Shown one piece after another: positions 53,432 to 61,131 of a stretch of DNA of 64,000 bases (positions are counted from its first letter, which is position 1; every line of letters starts with the position of its first letter). Both the position numbers and the translations under genes were made by a program. The stretch comes from Yinghuangia sp035454725 (GTDB taxonomy: Bacteria; Actinomycetota; Actinomycetes; Streptomycetales; Streptomycetaceae), in contig NZ_JBPKBI010000009.1 in assembly GCF_051388935.1 (NCBI RefSeq), positions 186,001-250,000 on the forward strand, written 5' to 3'. Below the pieces are notes generated by a model. It searched no databases. It had not been told where the DNA came from and was given only the letters and a program-made list of their open reading frames with translations.

Positions 53432-55579
53432 TCAGGACAGTGCCTCGGCGCGGTCGACCAGGCGGGCCAGTTCGACCCGGGAGCGAACTCCGAGCGTCGC
53501 GAAGACGTTGCGGAGGTGGTGGTCGACGGTGCGGATGCTCACCGACAGATACGTGGCGATTTCCCGGTTCGTCGCGCCCTCGGCGACGTATCGCGCGATA
53601 CGCAACTGCTGCGGCGTCAACTCGCCCAGTCCCGCCGACGGTTGCGAGGTCGGTGGGGCTCCCGTGGCACGCAGTTCGGCCGCCGCGTGGGCGGACCAGA
53701 CTCGGGCGCCGCACCGGTCGAAGGCGGCCCGGGCGTCGCGCAGCACGTCACGCGCCTTGGCCGGGCGGCGGGTTCGCCGCAGCCACCGGCCGTACGACAG
53801 CAGCGTGCGGGCGTGCTCGAAGCCGTTGTCGGGCTGGGGGTGGCGGGACAGCGCCGTCTCGTACAACGCCTCGACGTCCTCCGGCAAGCTGCCGTCGAAG
53901 GCGGCCAACAGCGCCTGGCAGCACGCGAGTTGAGCCGGTGCCTGCGGGTCGGTCTGGAGCTCGGCCCACACCGCGAACGCGGCCAGCGGACCGCGCGCGG
54001 GCTCGGGAGTGCCGGCCAGGACCGCGGCCTCCACGAAGCACGGCACCGGCAGCATGCGCAGCGCGAAGTGGCCCTGCCCCGAGTCCTCACGCAACATCGG
54101 CGCCAGACGCGCGGCGGCTTCCACGGGCCGACCCCGGGCCAGATCGGCGCGGGCGAGCGCCCACGACACCAGGGTGGCCGGCTGCCGCAGGCCGTGGGCC
54201 GCGGCGATGGCCTCGACCGTGTCGGCGTGTCTGCGCACGGTCGTCGCGTCGTCGTCGAGGGACGCCACCAGCGCCAATACCGCGTGGTGGTGGGCTACCA
54301 GGTTGCGCTGACCGATCCGGCGGGCGGCCAGCGCCCCTTCCTCCGCGTGGGTGCGTGCCTGCATGTGCCGGCCCGCCCGCAGTTCCGCGTAGGCGAGGTG
54401 TTCCAGGATCCGCGGCACGGCCGTGACGGGACCGGACACCCGGGCAAGTGCCAGCGCACGGCCGCTGATCCGGCCGGCCGCCGCGACGTCGCCCACCATC
54501 AGCGCCGCGCCACCGGCCCGCAGCAACTGCTCGATGTCGTCCGCGTGTTCGGCGCGCGCCACGACACCGCGCAGGACGGCCGACCCGGTCGCGAAACCGG
54601 CCAGGCCGGGGTCCAGCATCGCCCGCGTTCCGACTCCGTAGGCCACGGTGTCGCCCGGACCGGGGGCCGGTTCGCGGGTCAGGGGCTCGACGGCGTCGCG
54701 GAATCCCGAGGCGTCGCCCAGCGCCCAGGCCGCCTCCGCCGCGTCCAGACGGCAGCGGACCGCGGCCTTCGGGGAGTGCCGCGCGAGGAGGCGCGTCGCG
54801 AGCAGCAGCGACTGTTGGGCGTCGGCGATCGGCCCGTCGCGCAGGGCGATGAGGCCGTGTACGTGCGCTGCCATGCCCCGGGCCACCGTGCCCGCAGGCA
54901 GGCCGCGGGTCTGTGCGGTCCACCGGCGAGCCCAGTCGGCCCGGCCGATGCGGTAGGCGTGTTCGGCGGCTTCCGCGAGCAGCGCGGCGCGTTCCGGTGC
55001 ATCGGGTGTCAAGGTGGCGGCCCGCCGCAGGGCGAGGGCACGCCGGGCATCGGTGACCGCGGACGCGGGGGTGCGGGCGGCGCCGGCGAGGTCACCGGCG
55101 AGGTCGGGGGCGGGCGCCGGCGTGGCCAAGGCCAGGTGCAACAGGTGGGCCAGCCGGTCGTGTTCGGCGTCGAGCAACGACGCGAGCAGCCGGTGCGCGG
55201 TCTGCCTGGCACGCAGCGGGGCGGCGTCGTACACCGCACGCGCGGTCAGCCTCGGCCCGAACGACACGTGCTCCGCGTCGGCCCGCAGCAGCCCGGCTCG
55301 TTCGGCGGACTCCAGGGTGTCGGTGCCGAGTTCGGCGGCCTGCGCGGCCCGTAGAACCAGGCAGGCGGACGCCGGCGTGTCGGGGGCGTCCTGGTGCGCC
55401 GCCGCTGCGAGCAGCAGCAACGCCTTGGTGTCGGACGGGAGTCGGGTGAGACGGTGGAGCACGTGTCCGGCGACCGGCCGGGGGTTCCACGTGCCGAGGC
55501 GCCGGAGCGGTCCGGCGCTCTCAGGGCCGATTGCGGCGGATTCCGTGCGGATCGCGTCGCGACGCGGTTCGTCCCGCAC
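53432..55579 (-). CDS. LuxR-family regulator, LAL-like but without the AAA/Walker domain
   Basis: 715 residues from GTG 55579 with GGGAGGTGA upstream. C-terminal LuxR HTH: LTPQQLRIARYVAEGATNREIATYL and VRTVDHHLRNVF-type recognition helix (SIRTVDHHLRNVFATLGV). The centre is a long TPR-like helical solenoid typical of LAL (MalT-like) regulators. The N-terminal part begins at the winged-helix stage (LTRLPSDTKALLLLAAAA), so the roughly 300-residue ATPase domain with Walker A is absent; I see no continuation upstream. Convergent with cobM. Target unknown; the cutinase gene is the next gene upstream on the same strand. Confidence 0.85.
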   Translation of the reverse strand: MRDEPRRDAIRTESAAIGPESAGPLRRLGTWNPRPVAGHVLHRLTRLPSDTKALLLLAAAAHQDAPDTPASACLVLRAAQAAELGTDTLESAERAGLLRADAEHVSFGPRLTARAVYDAAPLRARQTAHRLLASLLDAEHDRLAHLLHLALATPAPAPDLAGDLAGAARTPASAVTDARRALALRRAATLTPDAPERAALLAEAAEHAYRIGRADWARRWTAQTRGLPAGTVARGMAAHVHGLIALRDGPIADAQQSLLLATRLLARHSPKAAVRCRLDAAEAAWALGDASGFRDAVEPLTREPAPGPGDTVAYGVGTRAMLDPGLAGFATGSAVLRGVVARAEHADDIEQLLRAGGAALMVGDVAAAGRISGRALALARVSGPVTAVPRILEHLAYAELRAGRHMQARTHAEEGALAARRIGQRNLVAHHHAVLALVASLDDDATTVRRHADTVEAIAAAHGLRQPATLVSWALARADLARGRPVEAAARLAPMLREDSGQGHFALRMLPVPCFVEAAVLAGTPEPARGPLAAFAVWAELQTDPQAPAQLACCQALLAAFDGSLPEDVEALYETALSRHPQPDNGFEHARTLLSYGRWLRRTRRPAKARDVLRDARAAFDRCGARVWSAHAAAELRATGAPPTSQPSAGLGELTPQQLRIARYVAEGATNREIATYLSVSIRTVDHHLRNVFATLGVRSRVELARLVDRAEALS

Positions 55580-55829
55580 GAGCGCTCACCTCCCGGCGGC
55601 ATCAGGCCGAGCGACGACGGACGCCCCCTGGTTTCCGGTCCCCGTCGCGGGGCGGGTACGGGAGCAGCGGTCACGTTACCGTCGTGTAAATCCGGGCGGA
55701 AGGCCGCCGTTGCACCGGTGTCGGCCGTGCGCTGACGCTTCCTCACCTGCGGTTTCGCGTGTGCATGCGGCGCTTGGCGGGCGCGTGTTCGGCGGCGCAA
55801 GGCTGTGGGCCGCCACAAGGAATCGCGCG

Positions 55830-55855
55830 AAGGCTTGCCATTAAGGCTTGCCATT
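55830..55855. repeat. Perfect tandem duplication of a 13-mer
   Basis: AAGGCTTGCCATT occurs twice in a row at 55830-55842 and 55843-55855, with no gap. Upstream of the LuxR gene and downstream of the cutinase gene; a slippage product or a regulator site. Confidence 0.8.
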
Positions 55856-55877
55856 TCGGCAGGTGCGCACGGCAAGG

Positions 55878-55912
55878 ACGGTGGCGACCGCGGCCAGGGC
55901 GGTCGCCACCGT
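55878..55912 (-). terminator. Terminator-like hairpin after the cutinase gene
   Basis: ACGGTGGCGACC (55878-55889) and GGTCGCCACCGT (55901-55912) pair over 12 bp around an 11-base loop, 16 bases beyond the cutinase stop on the minus strand. Confidence 0.7.
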
Positions 55913-55928
55913 CCCCGGCGGCATCGGG

Positions 55929-56864
55929 TCAGGAGACGTGCGGGCAGTTGCCCCGGTACTCCGCGATCGCCGTGTTCGGCCTCGGGATCGGGCACAGGAA
56001 CTGCTCGTAGCGGGTGTCGTTGTCGATGAACCGCTTCAGCCAGGAGATGCTGTACTTCGCGATCGTCGTGTTCGACGAGTTCGGCGTGAAGTGGGTGGCG
56101 TTGTTGAGCTCCAGGTACGCCCGGTCCAGCGACGACGGCAGCGACGTGTAGAACGGCTCCGAGTGCGACGAGACGGGGGCGATGGTGTCACCGTCCGCAC
56201 CCACCACGAGGGTCGGCGTCCGCAGCTCCGGCCACGACTTGTCGGTGTTCCAGCCGGTGAGCGGGATCGCCGCCTGAAGCGAGGGGCGGTCCTTCGCGGC
56301 CTCCAGCGTTCCGCCGCCGCCCATCGAGTGGCCCATGACACCCAGCCGGCTGCTGTCGATCCGGTCGCGGACCGAGCTGCGCTGCGTCAAGTAGTCCAGC
56401 GCGGCGAGGAGTTGGTCGCCACGGCTGGCGGGCTGGTCGAGCGTGGTGTTCGTGTCGATCGTGAAGACCACGAAACCCTGCGAGGCCAGGCGCGGTCCGA
56501 GCCATGCGATCGACGACTGGTATGCGGTGAAACCGGGGGAGATCGCGATCGCACCGAAGGTGCCGTCGGTGCGCGTCGTCGGGTAGTAGATGGTCCCGCC
56601 GCCGAAACCGGTCACCGACAGGGACGACACGCTGGTCTCGGAGACCGCGTACGGGCCGCGCAGGGCCTCGATGCTCGCCACGGTCGGATCCGGGCCGCGC
56701 TCGTAGGGGTTGTCCGCCGCCTGGGCGCCGCCGGGGAGCTGGGTGGCCAGCATCGCGCCGCCGGCCATCAGGCACGCGATGCCCGCCTTGACCACGCGGC
56801 CTCGCGGGCTCTTGGCCGCCCGCTCGGTCGAGGCGCTGTGACGGCCTTTGCGTTTGAGCTGCAC
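55929..56864 (-). CDS. Secreted cutinase / polyester hydrolase of the actinomycete PET-hydrolase type
   Basis: 311 residues from GTG 56864 with GAGAGGA upstream. Signal peptide: basic start (VQLKRKGRHSAS), hydrophobic IACLMAGGAMLA, cleavage likely after AQA at 49. The mature part NPYERGPDPTVASIEALRGPY resembles Thermobifida cutinases and leaf-compost cutinase. Alpha/beta-hydrolase triad: Ser180 in GVMGHSMGGGG, Asp226 in GADGDTIAP, His258 in NNATHFTP. Oxyanion/aromatic-clamp equivalents are Phe112 (SPGFTAYQ; Tyr in most relatives), Met181 and Trp205. Cys291 and Cys307 match the C-terminal disulfide. Exported; expected to hydrolyse cutin, triacylglycerol or synthetic polyesters. Activity on PET is inference. 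Confidence 0.92.
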   Translation of the reverse strand: MQLKRKGRHSASTERAAKSPRGRVVKAGIACLMAGGAMLATQLPGGAQAADNPYERGPDPTVASIEALRGPYAVSETSVSSLSVTGFGGGTIYYPTTRTDGTFGAIAISPGFTAYQSSIAWLGPRLASQGFVVFTIDTNTTLDQPASRGDQLLAALDYLTQRSSVRDRIDSSRLGVMGHSMGGGGTLEAAKDRPSLQAAIPLTGWNTDKSWPELRTPTLVVGADGDTIAPVSSHSEPFYTSLPSSLDRAYLELNNATHFTPNSSNTTIAKYSISWLKRFIDNDTRYEQFLCPIPRPNTAIAEYRGNCPHVS

Positions 56865-57462
56865 GAGCAGTCCTCTCAGTGGGGGTTTGGCGGATCCCGC
56901 CGGGCTTACCGCTCCCGCACGCGCGAGGGAATCGGCCTGCCTTCCCGGGACCCGCCGGGGGGGTGGTGCTGCGCCCACCATCGCGGTGAGCGTCGCCACA
57001 GGGCATCGGTGAAATCACCGGTTCCGTTCCGCTCGGTGGCGCCGCCCAACGCGCGGGTGCCGCGCGGCGCGGGGCGGCGATCCGTGCGGGCGTCGGAGCC
57101 TGCCTCCTCGGTGTACGCCAGAGCACGTCGCCGGCCTGCCGCGAAGCGTCGACGCGGTTCTCCGGGCCGGGCGTCGGACTCATTACGGAGCCGCGTCGTG
57201 CCCGGCGTGAAGGCGCCCCGCACCTCCGCGTCGGCCTCACGCCGCCGTTTCGTACCGCCCCGGCGCATCTCCGCGCGCACTGCCGTGCAGCCCGTTGCCG
57301 CGCGCAGACCCGCTACCGCGCCGCGGCGCTGCGTTGTGCGGGGGAGCCGGTCGGGCCTGGCGCCCGGGAAGCCCACGGCCTGTGGAGGCCCCGAGGCCGT
57401 CACGGGCGACGCCGCTCCGGTCCGCCGAGAGGAGCCCGACGGCACGGCCGCAGGTCACACGC
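56865..57462. other. Intergenic region upstream of the cutinase gene
   Basis: 598 bases between cbiD and the cutinase gene, both minus strand. Open frames here are Arg/Ala/Pro-rich with no ribosome site and no family-like sequence, so I call no gene. The cutinase promoter should lie here. Confidence 0.5.
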
Positions 57463-58560
57463 TCAGGTGTCGCCGGGTGCTCGGCCGACGATGGTCCCGG
57501 CACGATCGATGGCTATGGTGTCGACCTCGACCGGAACCGACGCGCCGGACAGGATCGACCGGGCGGTCTCGCGCGCGGCCGCCGCGACGGCCGGGCCGAG
57601 AGGGAGGCCTGCGGCCTGCGATATTCGCAGTGCATGCAGGGCGGTGTTGGCGCCCAGGATTTCGGCGGTGAGTGCCTCGGACGCGCCCAAGGCCGAGGCC
57701 CGTGCGGCCAACGACGAGAAGTCGACCTGCGATCGCGCCGAGTGCAGGTCCAGGTGGCCGTCGGCGAGTTTGGACAGCTTGGCGAAGCCGCCCGCGATGG
57801 TCAGCCGCGGAATCGGATGGCGGCGCAGGTATTTGAGCAGCGCGCCCGCGAAGTCGCCCATGTCCAGCAGCGCGGTGCCGGAGAGGCCGTACAACTCGGC
57901 GGCGACCCGCTCGGACGTCGTGCCCGTCGCGCCGACGACGTGCGTGTCGCCGGCCGCACGCGCGACGTCGACGCCCCGGCGGATCGAATCGATCCAGGCC
58001 GAGCACGAATACGGGATCACGATTCCGGTCGTGCCCAGAATCGACAGGCCGCCCAGGATGCCCAGACGTGGATTCCACGTCTGACGGGCGATCACTTCGC
58101 CGTTGTCGACGGACACTTCGATCTCGACGTCGGCGGACCTTCCGTGTGCGGCGGCGAGCGCCTCGACGTGCTCGCACATCATGCGGCGGGGAACCGGGTT
58201 GATCGCGGGCTCGCCGACGTCGAGCGGCAGGCCGGGGAGGGTGACCGTCCCCACGCCCGGGCCCGCGCGGAACGCCACACCCGTCCCGGGCGCCGCGGGC
58301 CGGACCGTCGCGCGGACGAGGGCGCCGTGGGTCACGTCGGGATCGTCGCCCGCGTCCTTGACGACACCGGCCATCGCCGACCCCGCCGTGCGTTCTTCGA
58401 CGGCCAGGGCGAACGCGGGCGTCTCCCCGCCGGGCAGCGTGATGGTCACCGGGTCGGGGAACTCGCCGGTCAGCAAGGCCTGGTAGGCCGCGGTGGCCGC
58501 GGCGGTCGCGCACGCCCCGGTCGTCCAGCCCCGGCGCAGCGGCCCGGCGGGCCGGGTCAC
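57463..58560 (-). CDS. cbiD: Cobalt-precorrin-5B C1-methyltransferase (CbiD)
   Basis: 365 residues from GTG 58560 with GGAG six bases upstream. CbiD signature at the start: RRGWTTGACATAAATAAYQALL; later INPVPRRMMCEHV, GILGGLSILGTTGIVIPYSCSAWI and HLDLHSARSQVDF. It is the anaerobic-pathway C1 methylase; here it occurs with O2-dependent CobG, so it probably takes the place of CobF in a hybrid route. Divergent from cobK with a 59-base spacer that should hold both promoters. Confidence 0.93.
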   Translation of the reverse strand: MTRPAGPLRRGWTTGACATAAATAAYQALLTGEFPDPVTITLPGGETPAFALAVEERTAGSAMAGVVKDAGDDPDVTHGALVRATVRPAAPGTGVAFRAGPGVGTVTLPGLPLDVGEPAINPVPRRMMCEHVEALAAAHGRSADVEIEVSVDNGEVIARQTWNPRLGILGGLSILGTTGIVIPYSCSAWIDSIRRGVDVARAAGDTHVVGATGTTSERVAAELYGLSGTALLDMGDFAGALLKYLRRHPIPRLTIAGGFAKLSKLADGHLDLHSARSQVDFSSLAARASALGASEALTAEILGANTALHALRISQAAGLPLGPAVAAAARETARSILSGASVPVEVDTIAIDRAGTIVGRAPGDT

Positions 58561-58619
58561 CGGTCCGCTCCGCTCGGCCGGATGGTGGGATGGGGGTACG
58601 GAGAGAGAGGGACGACGCG

Positions 58620-59375
58620 GTGGCGAGCGAGCGGCGATTGGTGTTGGTTCTGGGAGGTACGTCCGATGCTCGGCAGTTGGCGGCGCTGCTCGACGGAGCC
58701 GACCCGGTGCGCGTCGTGTCGTCGTTGGCCGGGCGTACGAAGGCTCCCGTGCTGCCCGCGGGCGAATCCCGGATCGGCGGTTTCGGGGGCGTGGAGGGCC
58801 TGACCGCGTGGCTGCGCGACAACCGTGCGGCGGCGGTGGTCGACGCGACGCACCCCTTCGCGGCCCGGATTTCGGCGAACGCGGTGGCCGGCGCCAAGGC
58901 TGCGGGCGTCCCGCTGCTGAGGCTCCAGCGCCCGGGCTGGACCGCCCGCGACGGCGACGACTGGCGCCGGGTCGCGTCGGCGCGGGAGGCGGCGGACGCG
59001 CTGCCCGGGATCGGGCGGCGCGTGTTCTTGACGACCGGCCGCATGGAGACCGCTCCGTACGCCCGTCTCGACGACCTCTGGTTCCTGCTTCGCAGCGTCG
59101 AGGCACCCGACGGCGACGTACCCCGCAACCTCGAACTCGTGTTGGACCGTGGCCCGTTCGCGCTCGACGACGAGGTGGCGCTGATGCGCCGGCACCGCAT
59201 CGACGTCGTGGTGACCAAGGACAGCGGAGGCACGCAGACCGCCGCGAAACTCGACGCCGCACGTGAACTGGGCCTGCCGGTCGTCATGATCTCCCGGCCC
59301 GCGACCGCGGCGCGGGAATGCGTCGCGTCGGCGTCCGAGGCGGCGGAGTGGGTTCTCCGCGTGTGCGGCGCCTAG
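58620..59375 (+). CDS. cobK: Precorrin-6A reductase (CobK/CbiJ)
   Basis: 251 residues from GTG 58620 (GAGAGGGAC upstream); ATG 58590 is a weaker alternative. Reduces precorrin-6A with NADPH. Seen: nucleotide-binding start VLVLGGTSDARQLAALL, VVDATHPFAARISANA (conserved DATHPFA), RVFLTTGRMETAPYA and VVTKDSGGTQTAAKLDAARELGLPV. Divergent from cbiD, whose product acts just before it in the pathway. Confidence 0.93.
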   Translation: MASERRLVLVLGGTSDARQLAALLDGADPVRVVSSLAGRTKAPVLPAGESRIGGFGGVEGLTAWLRDNRAAAVVDATHPFAARISANAVAGAKAAGVPLLRLQRPGWTARDGDDWRRVASAREAADALPGIGRRVFLTTGRMETAPYARLDDLWFLLRSVEAPDGDVPRNLELVLDRGPFALDDEVALMRRHRIDVVVTKDSGGTQTAAKLDAARELGLPVVMISRPATAARECVASASEAAEWVLRVCGA

Positions 59376-59488
59376 GACGGCCCGCACAGCCGTCGGGGCG
59401 GGAGTCGCGTGGTACGGCACGGCAACCTTCCGAAAAGCACTGATACGTCGGCAATCCGGACTCACTGTCCCACAGCCGCGCGCACCGG

Positions 59489-61063
59489 CTACGCGGGGTA
59501 CCGGCGCGGCGTGTAGACCCCGACGCCGCCGTCCGGCCGCGGATAGGTCCGCGTCGTCGACGAGCCGACGATCAGCAGCGTCCGCATGTCCACGATCCCG
59601 GGGTCGAGTTCGCCGAGCGGTACGACCCGCACGGACTCCGTCGGGCCGCCCACGTCGCGCCCCACCACCACCGGCGTCGCGGCGTCGCGGTGTGCCAGGA
59701 ACAGATCGCGCGCCTCGGCGACCTGGTGCCGCCTCGTCTTCGACGCCGGGTTGTAGATCGCCACCGCGAGGTCCGCCCGCGCGGCGGCGGTCAGCCGGTC
59801 TGCGATGACGTCCCACGGCTTGAGCCGGTCGGACAGGCTGATGACGCAGAAGTCGTGGCCCAGCGGAGCGCCCGCGCGGGACGCGACGGCCTGCATGGCC
59901 GACAACCCGGGCACCACCCGCACCGGAACCGGGCTCTTCGTCTCGTCCGCGGCCTCCAGCACCGCCGACGCCATCGCGAACACGCCCGCATCACCTGACG
60001 AGACGACCGCGACCCGCGCCCCGGCTTCGGCCAACGACAGTGCGTGGCGGGCCCGTTCGGCCTCGACACGGTTGTCGGTCAGGTGACGCCGCTGCCCCGG
60101 GCGCGGTGGGACCCGGGCGACGTACGGCCCGTAGCCCACCAGGTCGTCGGCCGCCGCCAGCGCTGCGTGCGCCTCCGGCGTCAGCCACGCGGGACCGGCC
60201 GGACCGAGCCCGACGACGTCCACCGAACCGAGTTCGCCGGTGGGAGCGGGCACCGCGTACGCCTCGTCCACGACGACGCCGGGCATCCGGTTCGTGGCGA
60301 ACGGCGTCCCCGGTGCCGTCGACGGCGCGATGACCAGGGAGAAGTACGGCACGGTCGCGGCGTCCACCTCCGCAAGCGGCGCGACACGCTGCCGGGGCGT
60401 GGTGGCGCGTTCGACATACCACGTGCGGTCGGCGGCGCCGGCTTCCTCGAAGGCGGCGCGCACGTCGGCGAAATGGCGGCGGCCCAGCTTGATGACCGCC
60501 GCCGAGTCGGAGGTACGCAGTCGCGCCGCGAGCACGTCGGGCGGCAGCGTGCCCGGCAGGATCGTCAGGACCTCGTCGTGCTGTACGAGCGGGCGGCCGA
60601 GTATCGCCGCCGCGCCGCTGACCGAGGTGACGCCCGGCACGACCTCGGTCGGGTAGCGGTCCGCGAGGCGCTCGTGCCAGTACATGTAGGAGCCGTAGAA
60701 GAAGGGGTCGCCTTCACACAGCACCGCGACGTCGCGTCCGGCGTCCAGGTGAGCGGCGATCTCGGCGGCGGTGGTGTCGTAGAACTCGGCGAGGGCGCCG
60801 TCGTACCCGCCGGGGTGGTCGGTCTCCTCGGTGGTGACCGGGTATTCCAGGGGCAGCCGGATCTGATGGGGGCTCAGGTATTGCCCGGCGATGGTGATCG
60901 CGACGCCCGCGGCGCCCTTCTTGACGGGATAGGCGACCACGGGCACCGAGGTGATCAGCCGATGCGCCTTGAGGGTCAGCAACTCGGGGTCGCCGGGACC
61001 GAGGCCGACACCGTAGAGGCGGCCGGTCGCGGAGGGCGCGGGGACGTGGGCGGCTTCGGTCAC
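59489..61063 (-). CDS. cobIJ: Fused precorrin-2 C20- / precorrin-3B C17-methyltransferase (CobI-CobJ)
   Basis: 524 residues from GTG 61063 with CGGAG upstream. Residues about 1-270 are CobI: GRLYGVGLGPGDPELLTLKA, VAVLCEGDPFFYGSYMYWHERL and VVPGVTSVSGAAAILGRPL. Residues about 280-524 are CobJ: VDVVGLGPAGPAWLTPEA, VAVVSSGDAGVFAMASAV, PGLSAMQAVASRAGAPLGHD and YNPASKTRRHQVAEARDLF. The two enzymes flank the CobG step, so the fusion may pass intermediates. Same strand and 68 bases downstream of the CobG-CobH gene. Confidence 0.94.
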   Translation of the reverse strand: MTEAAHVPAPSATGRLYGVGLGPGDPELLTLKAHRLITSVPVVAYPVKKGAAGVAITIAGQYLSPHQIRLPLEYPVTTEETDHPGGYDGALAEFYDTTAAEIAAHLDAGRDVAVLCEGDPFFYGSYMYWHERLADRYPTEVVPGVTSVSGAAAILGRPLVQHDEVLTILPGTLPPDVLAARLRTSDSAAVIKLGRRHFADVRAAFEEAGAADRTWYVERATTPRQRVAPLAEVDAATVPYFSLVIAPSTAPGTPFATNRMPGVVVDEAYAVPAPTGELGSVDVVGLGPAGPAWLTPEAHAALAAADDLVGYGPYVARVPPRPGQRRHLTDNRVEAERARHALSLAEAGARVAVVSSGDAGVFAMASAVLEAADETKSPVPVRVVPGLSAMQAVASRAGAPLGHDFCVISLSDRLKPWDVIADRLTAAARADLAVAIYNPASKTRRHQVAEARDLFLAHRDAATPVVVGRDVGGPTESVRVVPLGELDPGIVDMRTLLIVGSSTTRTYPRPDGGVGVYTPRRYPA

Positions 61064-61131
61064 GGGAGGCTCCGACAGGTCTGTTCCGGTGCGTACGGGT
61101 GGGACGGCGGTACGCCGCGGGCTCGGCGCGC

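Larger units (their letters stand above)
55580..55928. other. Spacer with tandem repeat and hairpin between cutinase and LuxR genes
   Basis: 349 bases without a convincing gene. It holds a 13-base tandem duplication, the cutinase terminator hairpin and, near 55580-55690, the leader of the LuxR gene. Confidence 0.5.

Noticed and set aside
56906..57445. 179-aa minus-strand frame upstream of the cutinase gene
   Set aside because: Arg/Gly/Ala-rich, no ribosome site, no recognisable family, lies where a promoter region is expected.
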